Source: Coprobacter fastidiosus
GTDB taxonomy: Bacteria > Bacteroidota > Bacteroidia > Bacteroidales > Coprobacteraceae
Direction: 5' to 3'
DNA length: 64,000 nucleotides
Assembly (NCBI RefSeq): GCF_030296935.1
Contig: NZ_AP028032.1
Coordinates: 1,302,001 to 1,366,000, forward strand
Below the pieces are notes generated by a model. The model searched no databases. It was not told the DNA's origin and was given only the letters and a program-made list of their open reading frames with translations. Position numbers and translations under genes: made by a program. Below are positions 26,663-36,633 of the stretch, in pieces (the first letter of the stretch is position 1; each line of letters starts with the position of its first letter).

Positions 26663-29563
26663 TTATTTTACCAGCTTTATTATTGCTTTACTGTGTTCTG
26701 AAATCACTTTCAGAATATAGACACCATTATTCAGACTCGAAGTATTCAATGTAATACGATTTTGTCCCTCCTGCAACTGTTCCATTCTGGACATAACCAA
26801 ATTACCTTTCATATCATATAATGCAACCTGTGCAGGCTCTGCTATAAATGCAGAAACATCTACCCGAACAAAATCTGTAAACGGATTCGGGAAAGCAGAT
26901 ACTTTAGTTTCTGCATTTGTAATATCCACACCCGTTCCCGTAGAACTGCCCGCCAAAGCATAAACACTTTTACCTTGGAATCCATCCAAAATCGCCCGAT
27001 AATATGTAGAAGATTTCGATCGTCCGGTAGTAACAGGTACTCCTTGTATCCAAACATATTCATATCCGACACTGACATTTTCTGCCTTATCGTCAGGAAT
27101 AATACCATTTGTCAAAATACGTTCCCATTCTCCTGCTCCGGATGAATTAATTCGATAAATTTCTTTGTCTTCATTAACACCCCATACTTCACCGCCACCG
27201 GCATCAATTTTAGTCAGATTATACGGATTTCCGACTTCAAGAAAACCTTTCTTACTTTCAGAAGACATCCGAACTAATTTCCCGTCAGTAGTAAATCCCC
27301 ATACGAATTTATCATCGGCCGTAATCGACTTTAACCGGATATTATCATCTCCCACTTTGATCCAATTTGTCTGTTGCTTCGTACCTCCATCAAGACGAAC
27401 TTCCCCGTGTAAATTGCGATAATATACAGCACCTTCGGCATCGATACCCCAAACCTCTCGCATATTCAGATCAAGATCCGCCATCGGCTGACCATTCGTC
27501 ACATCTACCCAACCATAAGCCTGATTGCAAGCCGCCCCCGGCTGTAATTCCGTACGATAAACTTTATTATTTCCGCTTACATCCGTTATAGCCCAAGCAT
27601 AATATTTTCCCAATGCTAATTTTTTCAAAGATCCACTCGGCTTTTTATCGATAGGAAGAAAAGATGAGGACGGATCTTCTCCATGAATCGGTTTACAAAC
27701 AATATTTCCTACCGATGTACTCTGCCATACATCATTAAATCCTGCCGTAAAATTCGTTACGTGTGCAGTTGACGGCCAAGAAGCAGTTCCTTGTTTGCAC
27801 AAATCTAAGATATTGTGCAGAGGACGATAGATATCCAAATCGGATTCTTTACCGTGATGCCATTCATACCGATAAGCGCCGCCCGAGTTTCCCGGAGTTT
27901 TATCATAATAATCGTCACAGCCTTCCGCCTCAAGAAGAATACATTGAGATTCTTCATCGGCAAATTCTCGAACCAATGATATATATTGATTAGGATATAA
28001 ATATTCCGGATGATCGCTCCGATACCACGTTGACCCCTCGGCCCAGTCTACCCAAGATTCCAATACAATCCACTCTGATTTGACTTTTTTGCCATTTTCG
28101 AAAATTTCACGAATAACCGGCGTTTTTCCATCTTTTGCCAATGAAGAAAAATGAGCATCATCCTTGGGCTTTCCACTGTTATCCAAAACAGGAGTTCCGG
28201 TCTCAAGTATCGGGTCTTTATCATATACCCAATCGTTATACCATACATTATTCAGGGGCAATCGTCCTCCATTAAAAGCAAAACTATAATACTTTCCCTT
28301 AAACTCCCATGGTGTCGGTGTTATATTAGCTCCCCAAGTAAACCATCCCTGAATACCTGCAGCTTTCTCTTCAGTACGCGGATCTCTTTTCCAGAAATTA
28401 TCCGGTAAAATCCAATCGACCTTCAATCCGAAAGTTTCATCCATTTTACCTTCGATATATTCTAAAAACTCTAATATTTTATTATCCTTTTTATTGTAGT
28501 CGTATTCCGAAAAATTAGCCGTCCACAACTGAATAGGTACAGCTCCGGAAGAAGGACGTATATATAACATATCTTTCGGAACGACCTCATACCAAGGTTT
28601 AAACATATAGTTCCAAATATATTCCTGAAAATCAGGATCACCCCATTCCATTGTCTTCCCGGTCGTATTGCCATACTTCGGATCATCATAAGCACGTGGA
28701 AATACAGCATTATCTACAAAATAGGCCATTTTTAAATGGTCCTTAGCATAAGGTGAACGTTTTACCGCGTCTACAAATCGTTTGATCAGACGCGGACCGA
28801 AAGCTCCAGGACCTCCTGTATAAAGACGGTCATCGACATTATGCACCTTATCATGATCTCCTCGTCCATGCATATAAGCTACTTCCACTTTAGCTTCGAC
28901 CAGTTCCGAAACCAATTGGTCCATTGCTTCCTCAGTATTTTCTGGCGTATAAGTATATAATTGCTGCTTATACCATCTCAGCATTTGCTCGGCAGTAAAA
29001 TAGTTATTATTTTTATCCGTCCAGCTCCCATTATCGCCTTTATCTCCACACTTTGCCAAAGCCGCACTGGTAAAATTCGTAGCGGTAATCGCAAAAATAG
29101 GCATCGGATCATCCCAATTCAAGCTGTATTGAATATCATCATCTAATACATTATTTGATGTTGCAGAGCTCTTACGAATAAAAATCATGTCACAGTTGAT
29201 ATCATCCGTATCAAAAACAAGTTTTATGTCATAATAGCCTTTTTTTAAATGCTTATGGCCTAAATGCACCAAAGTAAATTCTCCGTTTTGAGTAGCAGGC
29301 ACTTTAACACCGCTTACCAAAGTTTCGTTATTCAACTCAAGGTGTAACTTACAGTTATCCCTACGAGCAGCGACTCTGGTAGTGAAACGGTAGTCACCTT
29401 CAGCCAAATAAACTTGTTTGTAACGTATCCATTCACCGGCTTCGGTATTTCCGACATACCAGTTATTGGAAAATACTTCCTGAGCCTCTGCCTTATTCCC
29501 CGAAAAGCCTACCAAACAGGCCATCAACCCGGCAGCAAAATAAGAAGATAATCGTTTGTTCAT
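26663..29563 (-). CDS. Secreted DUF5010-type protein with tectonin repeats and T9SS sorting tail
   Basis: This 966-aa modular protein starts with a signal peptide. A CBM6-like module (~30-130: WIRYKQVYLAEGDYRF, GYYDIKLVFD) is followed by a large DUF5010-like barrel domain (~145-560: MPIFAITATNF, VAYMHGRGDHDKV, DWILPDNFWKRDP). A beta-propeller of tectonin-like repeats covers ~645-860 (REVWGIDAEGAVYYRN, FVWGFTTDGKLVRM, EVWGVNEDKEIYRIN). The C-terminal ~75 residues (SAFPNPFTDFVRVDVS ... NNGVYILKV) are a T9SS type A sorting domain, so export to the cell surface or medium is predicted. It lies 57 nt after the esterase gene and shares its transcript. Enzyme activity is unproven. Confidence 0.82.
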   Translation of the reverse strand: MNKRLSSYFAAGLMACLVGFSGNKAEAQEVFSNNWYVGNTEAGEWIRYKQVYLAEGDYRFTTRVAARRDNCKLHLELNNETLVSGVKVPATQNGEFTLVHLGHKHLKKGYYDIKLVFDTDDINCDMIFIRKSSATSNNVLDDDIQYSLNWDDPMPIFAITATNFTSAALAKCGDKGDNGSWTDKNNNYFTAEQMLRWYKQQLYTYTPENTEEAMDQLVSELVEAKVEVAYMHGRGDHDKVHNVDDRLYTGGPGAFGPRLIKRFVDAVKRSPYAKDHLKMAYFVDNAVFPRAYDDPKYGNTTGKTMEWGDPDFQEYIWNYMFKPWYEVVPKDMLYIRPSSGAVPIQLWTANFSEYDYNKKDNKILEFLEYIEGKMDETFGLKVDWILPDNFWKRDPRTEEKAAGIQGWFTWGANITPTPWEFKGKYYSFAFNGGRLPLNNVWYNDWVYDKDPILETGTPVLDNSGKPKDDAHFSSLAKDGKTPVIREIFENGKKVKSEWIVLESWVDWAEGSTWYRSDHPEYLYPNQYISLVREFADEESQCILLEAEGCDDYYDKTPGNSGGAYRYEWHHGKESDLDIYRPLHNILDLCKQGTASWPSTAHVTNFTAGFNDVWQSTSVGNIVCKPIHGEDPSSSFLPIDKKPSGSLKKLALGKYYAWAITDVSGNNKVYRTELQPGAACNQAYGWVDVTNGQPMADLDLNMREVWGIDAEGAVYYRNLHGEVRLDGGTKQQTNWIKVGDDNIRLKSITADDKFVWGFTTDGKLVRMSSESKKGFLEVGNPYNLTKIDAGGGEVWGVNEDKEIYRINSSGAGEWERILTNGIIPDDKAENVSVGYEYVWIQGVPVTTGRSKSSTYYRAILDGFQGKSVYALAGSSTGTGVDITNAETKVSAFPNPFTDFVRVDVSAFIAEPAQVALYDMKGNLVMSRMEQLQEGQNRITLNTSSLNNGVYILKVISEHSKAIIKLVK

Positions 29564-29620
29564 AATGTTTCTCTCTTTTATATGTTATTCCATGTTCCAT
29601 TTCTATCCTCTCTTTTTCTC

Positions 29621-30607
29621 CTATTGTAAAATCTCCTGCGCTTTTTTCAGTACATAAATCATCATGTCTTCATAAATATCAGACCCTCCTATAAACCCTG
29701 CATGTGAATAATAATTTTTATAATGAGTTTCTACTCGAGCATTACGCACTTTTAGCGCTTTTTCAAAACGAAGCATCTGGTCCTGATCTACCAAATAATC
29801 GCCCCCGCTATATGTAAGTATCACATACGGAGGATTTTTCGGCACTTTATTAACCGGAGATGCATCCGCACGTTGGGAATCCGTTGTTCCGAAATAGGTA
29901 AAATCTTTTCCAGGTACAAATCCCGGTTTGACATGTTCTATATCGTATATTCCATTAAATGCAACCAGAAATTTCGTTCCTTTAGTCGTCATTGCCATAT
30001 AAGAAGAAAGATGCCCGCCTGCGGAATGCCCTCCGAAACCGAAATTCTTCTCATCGAGATTCCATTCCTTAGCATGTTTATGGATAAACTTCAATGCATC
30101 CTTTAAATCCTGATAAGAGTCTTTAAAATTAGAACCGTCAGACGGAAAAGAATACGAAACCCTTATACCTGCAATACCATGAGACGCCAAATAAGTAGAA
30201 ATTCCCTTATGTCCCATACAATCTCCACCATGCCATCCTCCACCATGAATCCATACCATATACGGTATTTTTTTATCCTTATTATTCTTTGGTAAATCGA
30301 CTTCTATTACTAATTTGTGATTAGGATATTCTTTAAATACATAATGGAGAGTCGTACACTGATTAAAATCTTCGGATTTAAGTTTTCGCATTTTATGCTT
30401 ATAAGGTACAAACATATCTGCCGGAGCTTTTTCAATATCGAATACTTCTAAACGTTCAATTGTTTTAGCATCTTTCAAAACATAACCGTTTTCTTTCTTT
30501 TCTAATGTCAATCCATAACGGTTATTTTCATATTTTTGCGCGAAAACTCTATTTACCCCGATAACAGATAAGAGTAATACAAATGTTATCAATACTCTGT
30601 TTTTCAT
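29621..30607 (-). CDS. Secreted alpha/beta hydrolase (carbohydrate-esterase-like)
   Basis: This 328-aa enzyme has a signal peptide ending ...RVFAQ. WIHGGGWHGGD is the oxyanion-hole HGGG motif, GGHSAGGHLS carries the nucleophile Ser (~residue 195), TYSGGDYLVDQDQ probably holds the acid, and YSHAGF near residue 303 the catalytic His. This is the BD-FAE / acetyl-esterase type found in many polysaccharide clusters, so deacylation of a decorated glycan is the likely role. It is first gene of a two-gene unit with the DUF5010-tectonin protein; the promoter box is at 30633. Confidence 0.85.
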   Translation of the reverse strand: MKNRVLITFVLLLSVIGVNRVFAQKYENNRYGLTLEKKENGYVLKDAKTIERLEVFDIEKAPADMFVPYKHKMRKLKSEDFNQCTTLHYVFKEYPNHKLVIEVDLPKNNKDKKIPYMVWIHGGGWHGGDCMGHKGISTYLASHGIAGIRVSYSFPSDGSNFKDSYQDLKDALKFIHKHAKEWNLDEKNFGFGGHSAGGHLSSYMAMTTKGTKFLVAFNGIYDIEHVKPGFVPGKDFTYFGTTDSQRADASPVNKVPKNPPYVILTYSGGDYLVDQDQMLRFEKALKVRNARVETHYKNYYSHAGFIGGSDIYEDMMIYVLKKAQEILQ

Positions 30608-30632
30608 GTTGTGTTATAGTTGAATTATGGTA

Positions 30633-30640
30633 CAAAAATA
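30633..30640 (-). promoter_or_regulatory. -7 box for the esterase/DUF5010 unit
   Basis: On the minus strand it reads TATTTTTG, 26 nt upstream of the start codon. Confidence 0.55.
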
Positions 30641-30929
30641 AACGGGATACCTTAAAAAACTTCTTAATTCAGAATTAACCCAAGACATTAATTTCAATTA
30701 AATAGGAAGTATTCTCTTTTATATATCTTCTCTACAGACGTCCTCTCAGAAAATGTTAACAGATCAGGAATCATAAAAATGATTCCAAGACTTCTGTTTG
30801 TTACTTAACAAACACTATATCTAAATATTCTTTCTTGTACTTACAATTTTTTCTACCATGCTTAAATTCTATTAAATAATAAATACACAACACCCATGAC
30901 TCATATCAATATAAAGGATAAAACCACAA
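30641..30929. other. Intergenic region, no gene seen
   Basis: Nearly 290 bp of AT-rich sequence lie between the esterase promoter and the GH92 terminator, with no supported feature. Confidence 0.5.
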
Positions 30930-30961
30930 AAAGCCCCGAGGAAAATTTTCCTCGGGGCTTT
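30930..30961. terminator. Terminator after GH92: 16-bp perfect palindrome
   Basis: AAAGCCCCGAGGAAAA and TTTTCCTCGGGGCTTT form a GC-rich stem 36 nt downstream of the GH92 stop. Confidence 0.88.
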
Positions 30962-30996
30962 CTTAATTATGTGTGTATTTCGAATCAACTATAATA

Positions 30997-33255
30997 TTAC
31001 AGTGATTTAGCTGATGGAGGGACATTCTTCAAATCACTGCCCCATGCTTTATTCGCCTTATCACCCATTTTTAACACAAGTTTTCCTCCATTGGCAATAT
31101 CACTATGATTAAACCACGGTTGGTTCAACTCTTTTCCATTTAAGGTTGCACTCTGAATATATTTATTTTCATCGCTACAATTCTCGGCAATAATTTCAAA
31201 TATTTTTCCATTGCTTAAAGTCATTTTTACATACGGAAACATCGGACTACCGATATTATAGGTAGGACTACCCGGAGTCACCGGATAAAAGCCCATCGAG
31301 CTGAATGCAACAAAAGCAGACATACCGCCTCCGTCTTCATCTCCCGGAACTCCCATAAGATCATTGCGAAACCATTCTTTCAATAACGTGCGAATACGTT
31401 TCTGTGTCATCCAAGGTTGACCGGCATAATTATAAAGATACGGAATATGAAGACTGGGTTCATTCGCCATAGAAAATTGTCCTACATTACCCGTATGATC
31501 CGGTAACTGTGCATAGAAAGAATATTTTCCCCGTCCCAACGGTTCACGGAAAGTTTGGTTCAAATTTTCTATAAAACGATCAACTCCTCCCATTATAGCG
31601 ATCAGATCTCCGACATTATGAGGTACATCCCAACGATATACCCAAGCATTATTTTCACCATAATATTCGCGAGCACCTTGTCCTCCTGAAAAACGATAAT
31701 CAAATGGTTCTATAAATTTACCATTCTTATCTTTCGGATGAAAGAATTGAGTCTCAGGGTTATACACATTTCGATAATTGTACGAGCACTTTAAATAATG
31801 TTCCGCATCATCTTTCTTCCCTAAATCTTCAGCAATCTGGGAAAGACACCATTGATCATAACTTGTACCTAAAGTAACCGCTATAGGTTGCCGCTTCTCA
31901 AAATGATGAACTTCAGGAACTGTTTCCTTTTCTCCCGGTGCTAAAGCCGGAATGTAACCGTTCTTTTTATAAAAATCATCTAACCAACCTGCAGGTTTTC
32001 CGCTCCACGGAGCTAAAGTTTTTTCTTCTATTCCTTTTTTACATACCAAATAAGCTTTTTCCAAATCAAAACCTCTCAATCCTTTAGCGTATGCATCCGC
32101 AACTGTCGCAACGGCATGATTCGAATTCATCCGACGAGAATCGCCAGTGATTTCAGGGAAGGTTGGCATCCACATATCACCCATCTGTTCTGCCATCAAT
32201 ATATAAGACCGAATTACATTCGTTTCGGTCAACGTGTCTATCAATACGCGCAAAGGATGTGTCGCCCGATATGTATCCCAAATCCAATCGTCCGTATAAA
32301 ATGCATTTCCACCATCTTCATGTACTTTCCCGTCAAATGCACTAAAATATCTTCCATCTTCACTGATATTGACGGGACGCTCATAACACCGATATAAAGA
32401 AGTATAGAATATAGTCTTTTCATTTTCATCAGGACTCTGAACCTCTATTTTACCTAAAGCATCATTCCAAACTTTTTTCCCGGCTTCCGCCAAAGCATTC
32501 ACATCATAGAATTTTTGTTCACGTTCCATATTGCTCTTAGCTTGTTCTTCGCTAATAAAAGAAATGCCATAACGAATTTTCTGCACTTGAGCTTTATCTC
32601 CGAAATATAATGCAACACATGCGTTATTTCCGCGAATAGTGTCCAATTCAGTATTTAACTTATTATCTTGCAATACACCGGTCTTTTCGGGTTTATTTTC
32701 CGTTTCGAGATAAAGATATACCCGAGTGTTATTCTCAAGCTGCTGATATCCGCTTACCGTATTATCATTTACTCGCATCGCTCCGTTTTTACTATTCAAA
32801 ATCAAATAAACCGGAGCATCTTTTTCATACGAAATTTCATATTGAGCCGATTGATAACTCGGAGCATACTTTATATCTGTATTTTGTTCATCAAGATATA
32901 CCCTATAATAATAAGGTTTTATAACCTCATTATCATAAGTATAATTCACGACAGGACGTAGAGTTTCTTCACGACCTTGATAAGGACTCAGATTAAATGC
33001 ACTACTTCCACGATGGCTGGTTACAATTAAGGGTAATCCTTTAATTTGGTCGGACGTGTAATCAGGACGTTCAGGATAAACTCTTAACATAGAGTTCGGA
33101 AGATGAATAGTAGGAAATGTCGGAACCAGCAAATGGCTGATATTTCCCATGTAAGGATTTACGTAATCTACCGGAGTTTTTTCTGTAACATTCGGTGTGC
33201 TACAGGAAACCAACAAGGCTAACGCACCAAGCAAAAAATTCTGGATGTTTCTCAT
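30997..33255 (-). CDS. GH92 alpha-mannosidase lipoprotein
   Basis: This 752-aa protein has a lipoprotein signal (MRNIQNFLLGALALLVSC). The N-terminal beta domain starts VDYVNPYMGNISH. The (alpha/alpha)6 catalytic domain carries the GH92 signatures DDWIWDTYRATHPL, GEDGGGMSAF-type (here GDEDGGGMSAFVAFSSMGFYPVTPG) and YNIGSPMF. GH92 enzymes are calcium-dependent exo-alpha-mannosidases that trim host N-glycans or yeast mannan. Length is typical. The gene is the first of the minus-strand cluster, facing the divergent regulator at 34066, and has its own terminator, so it forms a separate unit. Confidence 0.93.
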   Translation of the reverse strand: MRNIQNFLLGALALLVSCSTPNVTEKTPVDYVNPYMGNISHLLVPTFPTIHLPNSMLRVYPERPDYTSDQIKGLPLIVTSHRGSSAFNLSPYQGREETLRPVVNYTYDNEVIKPYYYRVYLDEQNTDIKYAPSYQSAQYEISYEKDAPVYLILNSKNGAMRVNDNTVSGYQQLENNTRVYLYLETENKPEKTGVLQDNKLNTELDTIRGNNACVALYFGDKAQVQKIRYGISFISEEQAKSNMEREQKFYDVNALAEAGKKVWNDALGKIEVQSPDENEKTIFYTSLYRCYERPVNISEDGRYFSAFDGKVHEDGGNAFYTDDWIWDTYRATHPLRVLIDTLTETNVIRSYILMAEQMGDMWMPTFPEITGDSRRMNSNHAVATVADAYAKGLRGFDLEKAYLVCKKGIEEKTLAPWSGKPAGWLDDFYKKNGYIPALAPGEKETVPEVHHFEKRQPIAVTLGTSYDQWCLSQIAEDLGKKDDAEHYLKCSYNYRNVYNPETQFFHPKDKNGKFIEPFDYRFSGGQGAREYYGENNAWVYRWDVPHNVGDLIAIMGGVDRFIENLNQTFREPLGRGKYSFYAQLPDHTGNVGQFSMANEPSLHIPYLYNYAGQPWMTQKRIRTLLKEWFRNDLMGVPGDEDGGGMSAFVAFSSMGFYPVTPGSPTYNIGSPMFPYVKMTLSNGKIFEIIAENCSDENKYIQSATLNGKELNQPWFNHSDIANGGKLVLKMGDKANKAWGSDLKNVPPSAKSL

Positions 33256-34065
33256 AAATTATTTTTTTGTGTTTGTATATATTTAAAGTACTTCTTTAAA
33301 ACCTATCTTAAAAGCTTATTTAGATTCAACTGACTTTTTCGAATTACAATAAAAACGATTTCAAGAATCTATCTAAATTTTCCGATAATAAAATGATAAT
33401 AAAATTATATATTCAAATTTTTCGAACCTCTTTCGGGGATGTTTTCCTCAACCCTACTTCGTCTTTCAGCCTATTATCTCATAAAATCAGAAAAATATTT
33501 TCAGAATAATTCTGAACAAAGATCTAAACAATTCTAAATTCAAGACAAAAATAAAATATCTGTCTTAAAATTTGAGTAATAACAGATTAATTTGAACCTA
33601 AAATTCAAATTAAACGAAAGAATTTTTTTGTTTTTTCATTTTTTTATGATTGTCTAAAAACATACAAAAAGACAATACGTCCATTTTTATTTTCGATCAT
33701 CCAAATAAAATATTAATTGTTCATTAATATACACTTTCTCGACAAAATGTGCCCTTCTCATACAAATTACAAAAACCTTAAAACGTAATTAAATATTTTC
33801 AATATTCTTGAATAAAAGATTTTATAATCTACTTAAAGCCTGTCCGAGTTTTCACTATAATTTGCTCACCTTAAAATCAATGCTAAACTATCTTTTAATA
33901 GGCTGCCATCAATTATATTATATATACCTGATTTTAAAACAGAAAGCAAGTAGAAATACAAAAAAAAGCATTATTTACATCAAATAAATAAAAATGCCGT
34001 TTTTTTTTCGTTTCTTTGCATGATAGTTAGTCTGTCTAAAACTTGAAGTGCATAAAAAATAATAA
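33256..34065. other. 810-bp divergent intergenic region between GH92 and its putative regulator
   Basis: No ORF. TATTTTTG on the minus strand at 33546-33553 and TTTCTTTG on the plus strand at 34011-34018 are the only promoter-like boxes seen. A fragment of the MITE-like repeat lies at 33832-33858. The length suggests regulator binding sites, but I found no clear repeated operator. Confidence 0.45.
33832..33858. repeat. MITE-like element, left-end fragment
   Basis: CTTAAAGCCTGTCCGAGTTTTCAC matches the left end of the complete copy at 51236. No right end is nearby. Confidence 0.4.
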
Positions 34066-36594
34066 ATGAAGCGTTTATTTTTATTCTTCTTTTTTCTTAT
34101 TGCAGTATCGCTCCATGCAGAAGATCTGAATTTGGGTCTATATATTAAATCAAACCAATATACCGGAGCACAACGAACCGGACTCATTCTGAATGACAGA
34201 AAGCCTTTCCAATTATCCTCTAAAGGGGTTTCTTTATCTTTTGATCTTTATATTCGTAAAGAACCCATTCTTTTTGGTTTCATAAACCGGATTATTACCA
34301 ATACCGGAGAGAATATTGATCTTCTAATCTCCCCCAATAATGGAGAACATGTATATGTTTCATTATTAGTCAATGAAAAAAGATATAACATCGCCACAAT
34401 AGAACATAACAGATGGATACCTGTAAAAATTTCATTATTACCGGAGAACAAACAAATAGAACTTACTTTCGGTTCTCAAAAGAAAAGTTTTGAACACTCT
34501 TTTTCCAATGTACATAATTTTCAAGTTAGCTTCGGAGCTTGCAGAATTCCCAAATATAAATCTCCGGAAGCTGCACCTATAAATATAAAAAACATACGAG
34601 TATATGAAGGAAATAAACTAATTCGTTATTGGCAATTAGGAAAACACCAAGAAAGCTTTTGTTTAGATTCAATAAGACATATACCTGCTCATGCAGATAA
34701 TCCTATTTGGCTTATCAATACTCATAGTAAATGGGAAAAAGTATTCAGTATCAAACAAAAAGACGAACCTCAATTCGATTTCGATCCAATTCACGGAATA
34801 TTCTATTTTTTGTCTAATCAAGACTTACAGACCCTTTATACTTATAATGTAGTTACGAGAACAGAAAGAATTATAAAAGATATATCGGGATATCCTGCCG
34901 GAGACAAGAATGACGGATTATTCTATATTCCCGATACTCAAGAACTTATATCTTTCGATCTCAATAACAAAACATTATCCCGATATATGCCGGCAACTAA
35001 CGAATGGGAAAACAAATCTGTCCCCGAAGTAGATATGCAATATTATGATCATACTCAAACTTATAATCCGACGGATACTTCTATAATTACCTTCGGAGGA
35101 TATGGACATTATATATATAAAAACGATTTATTCAAAATAAAACCATATACCGGGAAATGGGAAAAAATTAAAATCGAAGACATCGATCCTCGTTTCTTTG
35201 CAACATCGGCCGTAGTCGATAATAATCTATACATATTTGGAGGAAGAGGGTGCAAATCAGGTCGCCAAGAAATGTCTCCGCACAATTATTATGATCTGTA
35301 TAAAATCAATTTGCAAACTTTTAAAACAGAGAAATTATGGAATATAGAAATGCCCGACACCGTAAATATTTTCCCGGGAAGAAACATGATTTACAATTCG
35401 TCTGATAATAGTTTCTATGTTCTTATTATCAATCCTAAACCCTATCTTGTAAAAATAAGAATAGACAAACCCGGATTAGAACGAGTTTCAGATGATATCA
35501 ATGTAGATTTAAAATCTGACGAACGAATCAATTACACTCTGTATCAATTCCCTGAAAAACAAAAAATATACGCATTATTCTGTAAACAATATAAAGATTC
35601 GACATCACTATTCGATATTTATTCTATCCATTATCCAACATTATCTTATGTCAATACTTTACAAGAAAAATCTGAACCGAAAATATTTTACACCCTTCTC
35701 GGTATTGCAATTGTATTGGCAAGTATTGCTTTTATTTTCTTCAAAAGAAAAAATAATTCTTCGGAAACTAAAGCCCCGATTATCAAACCAGAAACCTCTT
35801 TACCTTCAGGTTCTACCGATCAAGAAGAAGTTAAACGCAAGCCTATCTTCGATTCAACCCACTCTTGTATTCGTCTATTGGGAAAATTCCAAGTTAAAGA
35901 TAAAGAAGGTAATGATATATCAGGCAGTTTCACACCTATTCTAAAATCTCTATTGCTATTAATTTTATTGCATAGCCAAAAAGATGAACGAGGTATTACC
36001 AATAAAAAAATAGACGAGACTTTATGGGGGGACAAAAGCGAAAAATCTGCACAAAACAACCGAAACGTCTCACTAAGTAAATTAAGGTCATTATTAGAAA
36101 AGATCGGAAATGTCCGTATCGTGCAAGATAATAATTTCTGGAAAATAGAAAGCGATAATCCTGCATACTGTGATTATCAAATGGCTCTTCAATACATTCA
36201 AGAAGCTACTAACAGTCAGCACAAAGAAGAATCTTTTTTCTATGATTTACTCGAATTACTATTTTACGGGCCACTACTTCCTAATACCCAATTTGTCTGG
36301 TTAGATAATTTTAAAAGCGATTATTCTTGTGCAACTATCGATTTATTAAATGAACTCTTAAAAAAAGAAGAGTTCTTGCACAATGATAAATTCCGGTTAC
36401 AAATTGCAGAGACCATATTTTCTCACGATATACTAAACGAAGAAGCGTTACAAGTCAAATGTACTCTATTATATAACAGCGGGAAAAAAGGAATAGCAAA
36501 AAACACATACGATAATTTCTGCAAAGAATATCATACATTATTAGGAGTAGAATATAATATTCCTTTCTCACAAATTATTCATGCAAACGAATAA
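34066..36594 (+). CDS. Membrane-spanning one-component regulator: Kelch-like sensor, TM helix, winged-helix (SARP-like) output
   Basis: This 842-aa protein has a signal peptide ending ...SLHAE. Residues ~20-210 resemble a LamG/concanavalin-like sandwich and ~240-510 a Kelch-like propeller (IITFGGYGHYIY, NLYIFGGRGCKSG). One TM helix spans ~540-562, followed by basic KRKN. The cytoplasmic part begins with a winged-helix DNA-binding domain (~598-690: CIRLLGKFQVKD, LWGDKSEKSAQNNRNVSLSKLRSLL), then an all-helical BTAD/TPR-like segment to the end. No kinase or receiver is present. Divergent placement beside GH92 suggests it senses a glycan outside the inner membrane and controls the cluster. Confidence 0.75.
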   Translation: MKRLFLFFFFLIAVSLHAEDLNLGLYIKSNQYTGAQRTGLILNDRKPFQLSSKGVSLSFDLYIRKEPILFGFINRIITNTGENIDLLISPNNGEHVYVSLLVNEKRYNIATIEHNRWIPVKISLLPENKQIELTFGSQKKSFEHSFSNVHNFQVSFGACRIPKYKSPEAAPINIKNIRVYEGNKLIRYWQLGKHQESFCLDSIRHIPAHADNPIWLINTHSKWEKVFSIKQKDEPQFDFDPIHGIFYFLSNQDLQTLYTYNVVTRTERIIKDISGYPAGDKNDGLFYIPDTQELISFDLNNKTLSRYMPATNEWENKSVPEVDMQYYDHTQTYNPTDTSIITFGGYGHYIYKNDLFKIKPYTGKWEKIKIEDIDPRFFATSAVVDNNLYIFGGRGCKSGRQEMSPHNYYDLYKINLQTFKTEKLWNIEMPDTVNIFPGRNMIYNSSDNSFYVLIINPKPYLVKIRIDKPGLERVSDDINVDLKSDERINYTLYQFPEKQKIYALFCKQYKDSTSLFDIYSIHYPTLSYVNTLQEKSEPKIFYTLLGIAIVLASIAFIFFKRKNNSSETKAPIIKPETSLPSGSTDQEEVKRKPIFDSTHSCIRLLGKFQVKDKEGNDISGSFTPILKSLLLLILLHSQKDERGITNKKIDETLWGDKSEKSAQNNRNVSLSKLRSLLEKIGNVRIVQDNNFWKIESDNPAYCDYQMALQYIQEATNSQHKEESFFYDLLELLFYGPLLPNTQFVWLDNFKSDYSCATIDLLNELLKKEEFLHNDKFRLQIAETIFSHDILNEEALQVKCTLLYNSGKKGIAKNTYDNFCKEYHTLLGVEYNIPFSQIIHANE

Positions 36595-36603
36595 TAACCG
36601 TAT

Positions 36604-36633
36604 AAAACAGGTTTGAAAATTCAAACCTGTTTT
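36604..36633. terminator. Shared bidirectional terminator
   Basis: AAAACAGGTTTGAA and TTCAAACCTGTTTT are perfect 14-nt arms. They end the plus-strand regulator and the minus-strand 49-aa gene; the latter's TGA lies inside the stem. Confidence 0.85.

Noticed and set aside
13413-34065. SusC/SusD pair in the cluster
   Set aside because: No TonB-dependent receptor plug/barrel or SusD-like lipoprotein is encoded in this stretch.
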